This document shows positions 16,198 through 23,289 of a DNA stretch of 23,289 bases, piece by piece. The translations under genes and the position numbers were made by a program. Origin of the DNA: Pseudomonadota bacterium. Lineage in GTDB: Bacteria > Pseudomonadota > Alphaproteobacteria > Rhizobiales > Xanthobacteraceae. The stretch's first letter is position 1; the number at the start of each line of letters is the position of its first letter. Location of the stretch: positions 1-23,289 of the forward strand of contig JAEZFA010000094.1 of assembly GCA_023417665.1 (NCBI GenBank), written 5' to 3'. The notes under the pieces were generated by a model. That model was given only the letters and a program-made list of their open reading frames with translations, had not been told where the DNA came from and ran no database searches.

Positions 16198-17439
16198 TTA
16201 AAGCGCGGCGCTGTTGAAATTGTTCGGCGCGGGCTGCACCACGCGCGAAGCGTTGCCGCGGATTTCCATGATCGAGAGCGTGCGCTCGCAGGTGCCGTCG
16301 TTGCGAAAGCGGAATACGCCGTCGACGCCGGCGAAGCCGGAGCGGCTCGTCAGCACCTGCTCGGTGAAGCGGCTCGGCCCTTGCGTCTTCACGAGCTGCG
16401 CGACCAGCGAAACCGCGTCATAGGCAAGGCTCGCGGTACGCGCAGGCTCCGAGCCGTAGCGCGCGCGATAGCGCTGCGCGAAGCCGCGGAAGCCGTTGTC
16501 GTCGGGGGCCGCGAACCAGGAGCCTTCGAGCTCCTTGATCGCAAAGACATTCTGGTCGTCCCACAGACCGGTGCCGGCGAACTGCATGCGGCGCGGATTG
16601 ACGCCGACCGAGTTCAGCGCCTGCAACATCTGCCGCGTCGCTTCCGCGCCGTCGGCAATGATCATCAGGTCGGTGACGCGGAACGCGGCCTGCGCGCGGC
16701 GCACCGCGGAAAGCGCGCCACCGGTCGCAGCGCTATAGCGCTCGACGGCATTCACTTTGGCGCCGCGCAGGGCGGCATATTGCTTGATCGCGGCCTCGAC
16801 CACGTTGCCATAGGCATTGTCGGGCACGAAGCCTGTGATCGACTTCTTGCCGCGCGCGGCGGCAAAGCTGATTACGCGGTCGATGTCGTTTTCCGGCTGG
16901 AAGCTCAGAAGATAGATGCCGCGTGCGGCGACGTTCGAATCGGTAGAGAAGGCGATCATCGGCACCGAGCGCGTGCGCGTCACCTGTCCGGCGGCGGCGA
17001 CCGCGTGACTGAACAGCGGCCCGAGAATGATCTCGGCGCCCTCGGCGATTGCGGCTTGTGCTGCGGCCTGCGCGCCCTGCGCGCTGCCGCCGTCGTCTTT
17101 CACGATCAGCTGGATATTCGGATTGTTGAATTCGGCGAGCGCAAGCTCGGCGGCATTGCGCATCGACTGCGCGGCAAGGCCGGCATTGCCGGCTCCGCTC
17201 AAGGAGAGAATCAGTCCGACACGGATATTGCCGCCGCCGATGTTCTGGAGCGGCTGGGTTTCGATCTGGTTCGGATTGGGCGGGGCGTCCGGCGATGGTG
17301 AGGAATCGTTCAGAAAGCTCGGCATGGTCGAGGAGCAGGCCGAAAGCATGAGCCCGGCAGGTAGCAGGAGCGCTTTGCGGCGCGTCCAGAGCTGCGGGTT
17401 CGATCGATCCGTTCCGTCGGTGCCTTTGCTTCTGCGCAC
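16198..17439 (-). CDS. LppC-like lipoprotein, penicillin-binding protein activator family
   Basis: A 413-residue predicted lipoprotein with a lipobox LSAC at Cys35 after a hydrophobic stretch (KALLLPAGLML), then a Pro/Asn-rich linker and a periplasmic-binding-protein type 1 fold (IRVGLILSLSGAGNAGLAAQSMRNAAELALAEF onward, split here as two halves of the fold). Homologues include LpoA-type activators of PBP1 and branched-chain amino-acid binding proteins; here no ABC transporter genes are near, which favours the LppC/LpoA-like reading. The LpoA N-terminal TPR domain is absent, as is usual in Alphaproteobacteria. The start is a GTG (17439) with TAAGG close upstream. It diverges from rsmI. Confidence 0.85.
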   Translation of the reverse strand: MRRSKGTDGTDRSNPQLWTRRKALLLPAGLMLSACSSTMPSFLNDSSPSPDAPPNPNQIETQPLQNIGGGNIRVGLILSLSGAGNAGLAAQSMRNAAELALAEFNNPNIQLIVKDDGGSAQGAQAAAQAAIAEGAEIILGPLFSHAVAAAGQVTRTRSVPMIAFSTDSNVAARGIYLLSFQPENDIDRVISFAAARGKKSITGFVPDNAYGNVVEAAIKQYAALRGAKVNAVERYSAATGGALSAVRRAQAAFRVTDLMIIADGAEATRQMLQALNSVGVNPRRMQFAGTGLWDDQNVFAIKELEGSWFAAPDDNGFRGFAQRYRARYGSEPARTASLAYDAVSLVAQLVKTQGPSRFTEQVLTSRSGFAGVDGVFRFRNDGTCERTLSIMEIRGNASRVVQPAPNNFNSAAL

Positions 17440-17474
17440 GCCTTACTCGTCCTTTTCGCAGGGTTTCTAAGCCC

Positions 17475-17503
17475 AAATGACAGGCCTGTCGCCCCTGTGT
17501 CAA
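17475..17503 (-). promoter_or_regulatory. Possible promoter of the lppC-like gene
   Basis: On the minus strand a perfect TTGACA (17503-17498) is followed after 17 bases by TCATTT (17480-17475), a poor -10. A 12-bp palindrome sits in the spacer. The -35 match and position 36-64 bases before the start codon favour a promoter, but the -10 keeps confidence low. Confidence 0.3.
17479..17490. repeat. Palindrome in the lppC-rsmI divergent region (operator-like)
   Basis: GACAGGCCTGTC is a perfect 12-bp palindrome in the 151-base gap between divergent genes, lying between the -35 and -10 of a possible lppC-side promoter. A further CCTGTGTCA eight bases on repeats half of it imperfectly. Its position suits a repressor site; no regulator is identified. 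Confidence 0.45.
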
Positions 17504-17590
17504 AATTCCGCTAAGCTCTTGAGATGCAGAGCATTTTCACCGGCTTGCGCCGGCTCGCCGCGTATTTTCCGGGAAGCGGATTAAGAAATC

Positions 17591-18496
17591 ATGCACCATG
17601 AGCGCATGACGGACCGGACCGGGGCGGCAGCGGCGGGCGAAGGCGAAACGCGGGCATCGCGGCTCGCGCCCGGGCTTTATGTGGTCGCCACCCCCATCGG
17701 CAACCTGCGCGACATCACGCTGCGTGCACTCGACGTGCTGCGCGCGGCCGATCTCGTGCTGTGCGAAGACACCCGCGTCACGCGAAAACTGCTGGAGCGG
17801 CATCAGCTCTCGCCGAAACTGCTCGCCTATCACGACCACAACGCCGCGAGCGTGCGGCCGCGGGTGCTGGCGGAACTGGAAAAAGGCGCGAGCGTCGCGC
17901 TGGTTTCGGACGCCGGCACGCCGCTGGTGTCCGATCCGGGCTTCAAGCTGGTCGACGCCGCGGCAACGGCGGGCCACCGCGTCTATCCGATTCCCGGTGC
18001 GTCGGCGGCACTTGCCGCGCTGGTTGCCGCGGGACTGCCTTCCGACCGATTCTTTTTTGAAGGATTTCTGCCGCCGAAAAGCGGCGCGCGAAAATCGCGG
18101 CTTGCGGAGCTGCGCGCGATCCCGGCGACGCTCATCTTTTACGAGAGCGGGCCGCGGCTTGCCGAATCGCTCGCCGATCTCGCAGCGATCCTTGGCACGC
18201 GCGATGCCGCGGTATGCCGCGAACTGACCAAGGCCTTCGAGGAAATCCGGCGCGCGCCACTTCCCGAACTTGTCGCGCAATACCAAGACGCCGCTTCCCC
18301 GAAGGGCGAGATTGTCGTCGTCGTCGCGCCACCGGGCGAAGAAGCGGCACCCGATCATGCGGAAATCGACCGCAAGATCGCGGCCGCGCTGGAAAAACTT
18401 TCGCTCAAAGACGCGGCAAGCGCGGTCGCCGCCGAAACCGGAATGCCGCGAAAGGAAATCTATGCGCGCGCTTTGGCGCTTGCGGAGCGCAAGTGA
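17591..18496 (+). CDS. rsmI: 16S rRNA (cytidine(1402)-2'-O)-methyltransferase
   Basis: Adds the 2'-O-methyl group to C1402 in the decoding centre of 16S rRNA. The 301-residue protein has the tetrapyrrole-methylase fold signature: LYVVATPIGNLRDITLRA (about 29-46), CEDTRVT (58-64), LVSDAGTPLVSDPG and the IPGASA loop, and the RsmI-typical FFFEGFLPPKSGARKSRL. The start at 17591 is not marked by a strong ribosome-binding site; an in-frame ATG at 17606 is an alternative five codons on. Its stop overlaps the yraN GTG start by four bases, so rsmI-yraN are coupled, as in many Proteobacteria. A short GC hairpin (17540-17553) lies in its leader. Confidence 0.96.
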   Translation: MHHERMTDRTGAAAAGEGETRASRLAPGLYVVATPIGNLRDITLRALDVLRAADLVLCEDTRVTRKLLERHQLSPKLLAYHDHNAASVRPRVLAELEKGASVALVSDAGTPLVSDPGFKLVDAAATAGHRVYPIPGASAALAALVAAGLPSDRFFFEGFLPPKSGARKSRLAELRAIPATLIFYESGPRLAESLADLAAILGTRDAAVCRELTKAFEEIRRAPLPELVAQYQDAASPKGEIVVVVAPPGEEAAPDHAEIDRKIAAALEKLSLKDAASAVAAETGMPRKEIYARALALAERK

Positions 18497-18876
18497 GCGC
18501 GCCGCGGAACGGGGACGCCCGGCGCAGGGATGCATTCCTGCGCGGCGTCTCCGCGGAATCGCGCGCCGCGCTTTATCTTGCCGCCAAGGGCTACCGGACG
18601 CTCGCGCGCCGCTGGCGAAGCCCTGCGGGAGAGATCGATCTCGTGGTGAAACGCGGGCGGCTCGTCGTCTTCGTCGAAGTCAAAACCCGCGTGAACCTCG
18701 ATGCGGCGGCCGAATCCGTATTGCCGCGGCAGCGCCGGCGCATCACTGCCGCCGCCGAAGCCTGGCTTGCGGCGCATCCGGAGCATATGAGCCATGACCT
18801 GCGTTTCGACGCGGTGCTGATTGCGCCGAAACGGCTTCCGCGTCATATCGAGGCGGCATTCGACGCCGAATATTGA
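18493..18876 (+). CDS. yraN: UPF0102 protein YraN (endonuclease-like fold)
   Basis: A 127-residue member of the UPF0102/YraN family, which has a restriction-endonuclease-like fold related to Holliday-junction resolvases; the cellular role is unsettled. Conserved residues are visible: Glu47 and Asp49 in the GEIDLVV strand and Glu62/Lys64 in VFVEVKTR, the expected D/E-ExK-type site. The frame is open further upstream (to 18214) but that portion lies in the shadow of rsmI; the GTG at 18493 overlaps the rsmI TGA (GTGA) and gives the normal family length. Seventeen bases separate it from the TTG start of gshB. Confidence 0.92.
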   Translation: MSAPRNGDARRRDAFLRGVSAESRAALYLAAKGYRTLARRWRSPAGEIDLVVKRGRLVVFVEVKTRVNLDAAAESVLPRQRRRITAAAEAWLAAHPEHMSHDLRFDAVLIAPKRLPRHIEAAFDAEY

Positions 18877-18893
18877 GCTCCGGGAGGCGCTGC

Positions 18894-19835
18894 TTGTCCC
18901 TGAATATCGCTGTCCAGATGGATCCGATCGAGCGGATCAAAATCGCGGGCGACTCCACCTTCGCATTGCTGCTCGAGGCCCAGCGCCGCGGCCACGCCCT
19001 TTTCTATTACACGCCTGACCGGCTGTCCTTGTCGGAAGGCAAGCTCTACGCGCGGGTCGAGCCGCTGACCGTGCGCGACGAAGCCGGCAACCACTTCTCG
19101 CTGGGCGAGACGAAACGCCGTGATCTTTCGACGCTCGACGTGATCCTGCTGCGGCAGGATCCGCCCTTCGACATGCATTACATCACGACCACGCATCTCC
19201 TGGACAAGATCCATCCGCAGACGCTGGTCGTGAACGATCCCGCTTCGGTCCGCAACGCGCCCGAGAAAATGTTCGTGATGGAATTCGGCGACCTGATGCC
19301 GCCGACGCTGATCACGCGCGATCTCGAGGAGATCAAGGCGTTCCGCGCGAAGCACAAGGATATCGTGATGAAACCGCTTTACGGCAAAGGCGGCGAATCG
19401 GTGTTTCGCATTGCGCCGGACGATCTGAATTTCGGTTCGCTCTACGATCTTTTCTCCGTCACCTTCCGCGAAGCCTGGGTCGTGCAGAAGTTTCTTCCCG
19501 AGGTGAAGGACGGCGACAAGCGCATCATTCTCGTGGACGGCGAGTTCGCGGGTGCCGTCAACCGCGTTCCCGCCGAGGGCGACCTGCGTTCCAACATGGT
19601 GCGCGGCGGCTCGCCGAAGAAAACCGATCTCTCGCCGCGCGAGCGCGAAATCTGCGATCGCCTCGGACCGGAGCTGAAGAAGCGTGGGCTGCTTTTCACC
19701 GGCATCGACGTGATCGGCGGCTGGCTCACCGAAATCAACGTGACCTCGCCGACCGGCATTCGCGCGATCAAGAATCTCGGCGGACCCGATGTCGCCGCCA
19801 TGATCTGGGATGCAATCGAGAAGAAGCGCAAATGA
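18894..19835 (+). CDS. gshB: Glutathione synthetase
   Basis: ATP-dependent ligation of glycine to gamma-glutamylcysteine, second step of glutathione synthesis. The 313-residue protein begins with the family opening LNIAVQMDPIERI, followed by GDSTFALLLEAQRRGH, LRQDPPFDMHYIT, and the ATP-grasp segment VMKPLYGKGGESVFR (about residues 158-172); the C-terminus has EINVTSPTGIRAI. The start is assigned to the TTG at 18894 because GGAGG lies six bases upstream and the resulting N-terminus aligns with the known start region; the TTG at 18873 would add seven unrelated residues. Its stop overlaps the thioesterase ATG by four bases. Confidence 0.96.
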   Translation: MSLNIAVQMDPIERIKIAGDSTFALLLEAQRRGHALFYYTPDRLSLSEGKLYARVEPLTVRDEAGNHFSLGETKRRDLSTLDVILLRQDPPFDMHYITTTHLLDKIHPQTLVVNDPASVRNAPEKMFVMEFGDLMPPTLITRDLEEIKAFRAKHKDIVMKPLYGKGGESVFRIAPDDLNFGSLYDLFSVTFREAWVVQKFLPEVKDGDKRIILVDGEFAGAVNRVPAEGDLRSNMVRGGSPKKTDLSPREREICDRLGPELKKRGLLFTGIDVIGGWLTEINVTSPTGIRAIKNLGGPDVAAMIWDAIEKKRK

Positions 19836-20305
19836 ACGCACCGACCAGCGCCATACCCGCCGGCTTCGTCCAGTTCCCGTTCGGCGAAGGCGAACATTTT
19901 CTGAGTCTCACCGGCCCGCTTTATGTGAAGCGCGACGACAAGAAGCTCGTGCTTGGACTCCGCGTGGAAAGCCGCCACTGCAACATCGCCGGCATCTGCC
20001 ATGGCGGCATGCTGATGACCTTCGCCGACATGCAGCTCGGCCTCGGCGCGAAATTCGAATCGGAAGAAGACGCCGGCTTCGCGCCGACCGTCAGCATGAC
20101 CGGGGATTTTCTTTCGCCGGCGGTGAAGGGCTCCTGGATCGAGGGACGCACCGATCTGTTGCGCGCGACCCGCAATTTTCTGTTCTGCCAGTGCATCGTC
20201 ACCGCCAACGGCGCGCCGGTCATGCGCGCGAGCGGCATCATGAAACTCGGCGGCGCGCCCGTGGACGTCAAAGGACTGCCGGATCTGCGTACGATTTTGA
20301 AATAA
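19832..20305 (+). CDS. PaaI/hotdog-fold thioesterase
   Basis: A 157-residue hotdog-fold protein likely to hydrolyse an acyl- or aryl-CoA. The diagnostic segment is HGGMLMTFADMQLG (residues 57-70), where His-Gly-Gly and Asp66 are the usual PaaI/4HBT-II features, followed by the central strand TVSMTGDFLSPAVKG. Substrate cannot be read from sequence. The ATG overlaps the gshB stop (ATGA), indicating co-translation with glutathione synthetase; whether that reflects a functional link (for example glutathione or CoA thiol metabolism) is speculative. A SOS box and promoter for comM begin 13 bases after its stop. Confidence 0.88.
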   Translation: MNAPTSAIPAGFVQFPFGEGEHFLSLTGPLYVKRDDKKLVLGLRVESRHCNIAGICHGGMLMTFADMQLGLGAKFESEEDAGFAPTVSMTGDFLSPAVKGSWIEGRTDLLRATRNFLFCQCIVTANGAPVMRASGIMKLGGAPVDVKGLPDLRTILK

Positions 20306-20317
20306 AGTCGCTATTTT

Positions 20318-20332
20318 GTTCCTGTATTGTTC
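20318..20332 (+). promoter_or_regulatory. LexA (SOS) box upstream of comM
   Basis: GTTC (20318-20321), seven bases, GTTC (20329-20332) is an exact match to the alphaproteobacterial LexA direct-repeat operator GTTC-N7-GTTC. It ends one base before a TTGACG -35 hexamer, and a third GTTC sits 21 bases further (20350-20353), so LexA binding would block polymerase. Chance occurrence in 23 kb is possible, but placement at a DNA-recombination gene promoter argues for function. Confidence 0.7.
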
Positions 20333-20361
20333 TTGACGGGGCGAACGAAGTTCCTCTAGCC
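20333..20361 (+). promoter_or_regulatory. Probable sigma-70 promoter of comM
   Basis: TTGACG (20333-20338), 17 bases, CTAGCC (20356-20361). The -35 is close to consensus and extended as CTTGAC, common in rhizobial promoters; the -10 is weak. Transcription would start near 20368, about 23 bases before the ATG. The SOS box directly abuts the -35. Confidence 0.45.
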
Positions 20362-20390
20362 TGACGGCATCGCGGGGAGAGGCGCACCCG

Positions 20391-21929
20391 ATGGTGCAGC
20401 ATGTTTCGACCGTTGCCTTCGAAGGCGTGAAAGCGCGGCCGATCGACGTGCAGGTTCAGGTCGCGCCCGGCCTTCCCGCTTTCACCATTGTCGGCCTGCC
20501 GGACAAGGCGGTGTCGGAAGCCCGCGAGCGGGTCCGGGCCGCGCTGATTGCATCGGGCCTCGCGCTGCCGGCCAAGCGCATCACCATCAATCTTGCGCCC
20601 GCCGATCTGCCGAAAGAAGGCAGCCATTACGATCTGCCGATCGCACTCGGTCTGATGGCCGCGATCGGCGCGGTGCCTTCCGATGCGGCGCAGGACATGA
20701 TGGTCGTCGGCGAACTCGGGCTCGACGGCTCGCTCGCGCCGGTTTCCGGGGTACTGCCGGCCGCGGTCGCCGCGAATGAACGCGCGCAGGGCCTGATCTG
20801 TCCCGCGGCCTGCGGCGCGGAAGCGGCCTGGGCCTCGCCCGAGATGAACATCGTGGCGCCGCGCTCGCTCCTGCAGCTCGTCAATCATCTGCGCGGCACG
20901 CAGGTGCTCCTGCGGCCGTCACCGAAGATCCGCGAATTCGCGGAGAGCCCGCTCGACCTGAAAGACATCAAGGGGCAGGAAAGCGCGAAGCGCGCGCTGG
21001 AAATCGCGGCCGCCGGCGGTCACAACCTCCTGATGGCCGGGCCGCCGGGCGCGGGAAAGTCGATGCTCGCCGCGCGCCTGCCGACGATCCTGCCGCCGCT
21101 CTCGCCGGCCGAACTCCTCGAAGTATCGATGATCCAGTCGGTCGCCGGCGCGATCGAAGGCGGTGCGCTGACGAACCGCCGGCCGTTTCGCAATCCGCAT
21201 CATTCCGCGAGCATGGCTGCGATGGTCGGCGGCGGCTTGCGGGCGCGGCCGGGCGAAGTTTCGCTCGCGCATCTTGGCGTGCTGTTTCTCGACGAGTTTC
21301 CGGAATTCTCGCCGCAGGTGCTCGATTCGCTGCGCCAGCCGCTCGAAAGCGGCGAAGCGGTGATCGCGCGCGTGAACCACCGCGTCAGCTATCCGGCGCG
21401 CTTCCAGCTCATCGCCGCGATGAACCCCTGCCGCTGCGGCCGCGCGACTGAGCCCGGCTTCGCCTGCAAGCGCGCGCCGAACGCGCGTTGCGCGGCCGAT
21501 TACCAGTCGCGCGTCTCCGGCCCGCTGATGGACCGGATCGACCTGCATATCGAAGTGCCGGCGGTTTCGGCCGCCGATCTCGTGCTGCCCGCGCCCGCCG
21601 AAGGCAGCCGCGAAGTCGCCGCACGCGTCGCGGCCGCACGCGAGATCGCGCGGCAACGCTTCCTTTCGCGCGGCCGCGAAGACCTGCGCAGCAATGCCGA
21701 AGCCGACGCCAAGCTGATCGAACAACTCGCATCCCCCGACGCCGCCGGGCTTTCGCTTCTGCGCGAGGCGGCCGACGCCATGCGGCTCTCGGCGCGCGGC
21801 TATCACCGCGTGCTCAAGGTCGCCCGCACCATCGCCGATCTCGACGGTGCGGCCACCGTAAGCAGGCCGCATCTTGCGGAGGCACTCGCCTACCGCGCGG
21901 CACAGGATCGGGTGCCGCTCGCGGCGTGA
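20391..21929 (+). CDS. comM: YifB/ComM family Mg chelatase-like AAA+ ATPase
   Basis: Hexameric AAA+ helicase; in naturally competent bacteria ComM drives branch migration during integration of incoming DNA, and homologues are widespread in non-competent species. The 512-residue protein has an N-terminal Lon-S5-like domain (1-170), Walker A GPPGAGKS (217-224), RNPHHSASMAAMVGGG, Walker B LFLDEFPEF with Asp301/Glu302, a cysteine cluster NPCRCGRxxxPGFxC that may bind zinc, and the C-terminal Mg-chelatase-associated domain ending with SARGYHRVLKVARTIADL. ATG 20391 has GGGGAGAGG eight bases upstream. It has its own promoter region with a LexA box, which suggests DNA-damage induction. Confidence 0.95.
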   Translation: MVQHVSTVAFEGVKARPIDVQVQVAPGLPAFTIVGLPDKAVSEARERVRAALIASGLALPAKRITINLAPADLPKEGSHYDLPIALGLMAAIGAVPSDAAQDMMVVGELGLDGSLAPVSGVLPAAVAANERAQGLICPAACGAEAAWASPEMNIVAPRSLLQLVNHLRGTQVLLRPSPKIREFAESPLDLKDIKGQESAKRALEIAAAGGHNLLMAGPPGAGKSMLAARLPTILPPLSPAELLEVSMIQSVAGAIEGGALTNRRPFRNPHHSASMAAMVGGGLRARPGEVSLAHLGVLFLDEFPEFSPQVLDSLRQPLESGEAVIARVNHRVSYPARFQLIAAMNPCRCGRATEPGFACKRAPNARCAADYQSRVSGPLMDRIDLHIEVPAVSAADLVLPAPAEGSREVAARVAAAREIARQRFLSRGREDLRSNAEADAKLIEQLASPDAAGLSLLREAADAMRLSARGYHRVLKVARTIADLDGAATVSRPHLAEALAYRAAQDRVPLAA

Positions 21930-21931
21930 CG

Positions 21932-21947
21932 TTAACGCTCTCTTAAC
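21932..21947 (+). promoter_or_regulatory. Consensus CtrA box upstream of the histidine kinase
   Basis: TTAA (21932-21935), seven bases, TTAAC (21943-21947) is an exact match to the CtrA recognition sequence TTAA-N7-TTAAC. It begins three bases after the comM stop and about 100 bases before the histidine kinase start. A lone TTAA half-site is at 21993-21996. TTAA is rare in this GC-rich DNA, which raises the weight of the match; binding is inferred. Confidence 0.6.
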
Positions 21948-21968
21948 CACCGGCGCAGTTTCGGAAAC

Positions 21969-21984
21969 AAGCTTGCGCAAGCTT
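21969..21984. repeat. 16-bp perfect palindrome in the kinase leader
   Basis: AAGCTTGCGCAAGCTT is fully palindromic and also reads as two AAGCTT hexamers ten bases apart (one helical turn). It lies between the CtrA box and the kinase start. It could be a protein-binding site or a small hairpin (AAGCTT stem, GCGC loop); there is no clear T tract for termination of comM. Confidence 0.55.
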
Positions 21985-22047
21985 TGCCTGCGTTAAGCCG
22001 CGCGGTGTCATTCTTGGACTGCTCGTTTTGCGTTCCGGGAATCCGTC

Positions 22048-23289
22048 ATGACGAAAGCCGCCCGTCGCCGCCTCGCCGTTCTGCCGCTCGTCGTATTCGC
22101 GGCGACCTCCGCGCAGGCGCAGGAATTGATCGCGGACGGCCCCGATCTCGGCTGGATCGGTCTCGGCGGCATGGTCGCCTGCGCCATCGGCATCGTATTC
22201 GGCGTTCTGCATCGCCGCTCGATTTCGCTTCATGAGAAAGCGGAGCGGCTCGAGCGCGAGGTCGAAGCGCGCGACGACAAGATCTGGTCGCTGGAAGAGC
22301 GGCTCGCGCATCTCACCGCGCGCGTCGACGGACAGGACGACTACGTCATCCGCGAAGACGAATATGGCCGGGTGACGCATGCAAGCAGTGCAATGTCGGC
22401 GATCGCCGGCAAGGCGTCGAACGAACTGATCGGCAAGCCGTTGCAGCTTCAGGTGCTGCACGCCGGCGCGCGCACGCAGATGGAAGACGGCACGCGCGTA
22501 TTCGATCAGGAGATTGCCTCGGCCGCCGGGCCGCGCTGGATCGCCTGGAAGGAAGCGGCCGTGCGGGACGCGAACGGCGACATCATCGAAATCCAGCGCA
22601 CCGGACGCGACATCACGGCCCGCGTCGCGTCGGAGCGTGCGCTCGGCGAATCGCGCGAACAGGCGGAAGCCGCAAGCCGCGCGAAATCGCGCTTCCTCGC
22701 GGTCGTCAGCCACGAGGTGCGGACGCCGCTGAATGGCATTCTCGGCATGACGCATTTGCTGCTGGAAACGCCGCTCAGCGCCGAACAGCAGACCTATGCG
22801 CGCGCCGTGAAATCTTCCGGCGAGGCCCTGCTCGGGCTGATCGAGGAAATCCTGGATTTCTCCAAGATCGAAGCCGGCCGCATCGAACTGGAGAACGCGC
22901 CGTTCGATCTGCTCGAACTCGTCACCGATGTGGTCGAACTGCTCGCGCCGCGCGCGCAGACAAAAGGCATCGAGATCGCGACCCAGTTCGGCGCGGAGCT
23001 TCCGCAGACCGTATCGGGCGATGCCGCGCGACTGCGGCAGGTGCTGCTCAACCTTGCCGGCAACGCAGTCAAGTTCACCGACGAAGGCGGCGTCGCCGTG
23101 CTGGTCGAGGGGCATCGCGATGCGATCCGCTTCACCGTCCGCGATACCGGCCCCGGAATCGACGCCGATGCGCAGGCGCGTATCTTCGAGGAATTCGAGC
23201 AAGGCGACGGCACGCTCGCGCGCAAGCATGGCGGCACGGGTCTTGGCCTTGCCATCGCCTCGCGCATCGTCGAACGCATGGGCGGCGAG
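22048..23289 (+). CDS. PAS-domain sensor histidine kinase, membrane anchored (3' end beyond window)
   Basis: Open frame of 414 codons with no stop before the window edge. In order: a signal-peptide-like start (RRRLAVLPLVVFAATSAQAQ), a transmembrane helix (about 36-53), a charged coiled-coil-like segment (about 60-92), a PAS domain (about 97-195, ending TGRDITARVASERALGES), a HisKA domain with SHEVRTPLNGILGM (phospho-acceptor His222), and an HATPase_c domain with N box (Asn339 in LNLAGNAVKFT), DTGPGID, FEEFEQGD and HGGTGLGLAIASRIVERMGG. Family resemblance and the truncated end suggest a hybrid kinase with receiver domains to follow, but those are outside the window. The ATG has GGGAAT upstream. 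A CtrA box and a palindrome lie in its 118-base leader. Signal is unknown. Confidence 0.9.
   Translation, partial: MTKAARRRLAVLPLVVFAATSAQAQELIADGPDLGWIGLGGMVACAIGIVFGVLHRRSISLHEKAERLEREVEARDDKIWSLEERLAHLTARVDGQDDYVIREDEYGRVTHASSAMSAIAGKASNELIGKPLQLQVLHAGARTQMEDGTRVFDQEIASAAGPRWIAWKEAAVRDANGDIIEIQRTGRDITARVASERALGESREQAEAASRAKSRFLAVVSHEVRTPLNGILGMTHLLLETPLSAEQQTYARAVKSSGEALLGLIEEILDFSKIEAGRIELENAPFDLLELVTDVVELLAPRAQTKGIEIATQFGAELPQTVSGDAARLRQVLLNLAGNAVKFTDEGGVAVLVEGHRDAIRFTVRDTGPGIDADAQARIFEEFEQGDGTLARKHGGTGLGLAIASRIVERMGGE

Noticed and set aside
18214..18492. N-terminal extension of YraN into rsmI
   Set aside because: Arg-rich shadow of rsmI codons; GTG 18493 with the GTGA overlap gives normal family length.
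21943..23229. 428-codon minus-strand open frame opposite the histidine kinase
   Set aside because: The plus strand encodes all histidine-kinase boxes in order, so the antisense frame is a GC-bias shadow.

Overview
The window is one end-to-end stretch of GC-rich chromosome from an alphaproteobacterium. The protein families, the alpha-type regulatory sites (GTTC-N7-GTTC, TTAA-N7-TTAAC, CTTG-N18-CCTATAT) and the CCTCATCCT/AGGATGAGG palindromes in one intergenic gap all point to the Hyphomicrobiales (Rhizobiales), close to the Bradyrhizobium/Rhodopseudomonas/Xanthobacteraceae side. Genus cannot be fixed from sequence reading alone. Coding density is very high: no gap exceeds about 165 bases. I see no tRNA, rRNA, insertion sequence, CRISPR array or phage gene.

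Layout. Positions 1-1136 (+): the tail of an unidentified gene, then an AraC-HTH/O6-alkylguanine methyltransferase (Ada-like without the N-terminal Ada domain). Positions 1139-13558 (-): a thirteen-gene co-oriented run, which in transcription order is hrcA, grpE, a GT2 polyprenyl-phosphate glycosyltransferase, a GT-C-like membrane protein, a TRIC/UPF0126 channel-like protein, dnaK, dnaJ, a PmtA-like methyltransferase, an FMN reductase, pyrF, a DUF1330 protein, dapB, a small two-helix membrane protein and gpmA (the last gene). Positions 13695-16185 (+): rph, rdgB, hemW, divergent from hrcA. Positions 16198-17439 (-): an LppC-like lipoprotein (penicillin-binding-protein activator family). Positions 17591-20305 (+): rsmI, yraN, gshB and a PaaI-type thioesterase, tightly overlapped. 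Positions 20391-21929 (+): comM. Position 22048 to the window edge (+): a PAS sensor histidine kinase, cut off by the window end.

How it works together. The core is proteostasis (HrcA, GrpE, DnaK, DnaJ), with a near-perfect RpoH-type heat-shock promoter ahead of dnaK and no CIRCE element in the window. Around it lie housekeeping genes for lysine/cell-wall precursor synthesis (dapB), pyrimidines (pyrF), glycolysis (gpmA), RNA processing (rph), nucleotide-pool cleaning (rdgB), heme handling (hemW), ribosome modification (rsmI) and glutathione (gshB).

Gene content is largely ordinary; I did not find an undescribed multi-gene system. The second-look items are mostly regulatory: a hairpin that would hide the ribosome-binding site of the Ada-like gene; a hairpin plus T6 tract, with a covarying tandem sister palindrome, between dnaK and dnaJ; an SOS box abutting the comM promoter; a consensus CtrA box ahead of the histidine kinase; and a GT2/GT-C/TRIC membrane cassette lying between grpE and dnaK. 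Three genes (hrcA, hemW, gshB) appear to start with TTG and two (yraN, the lppC-like gene) with GTG.
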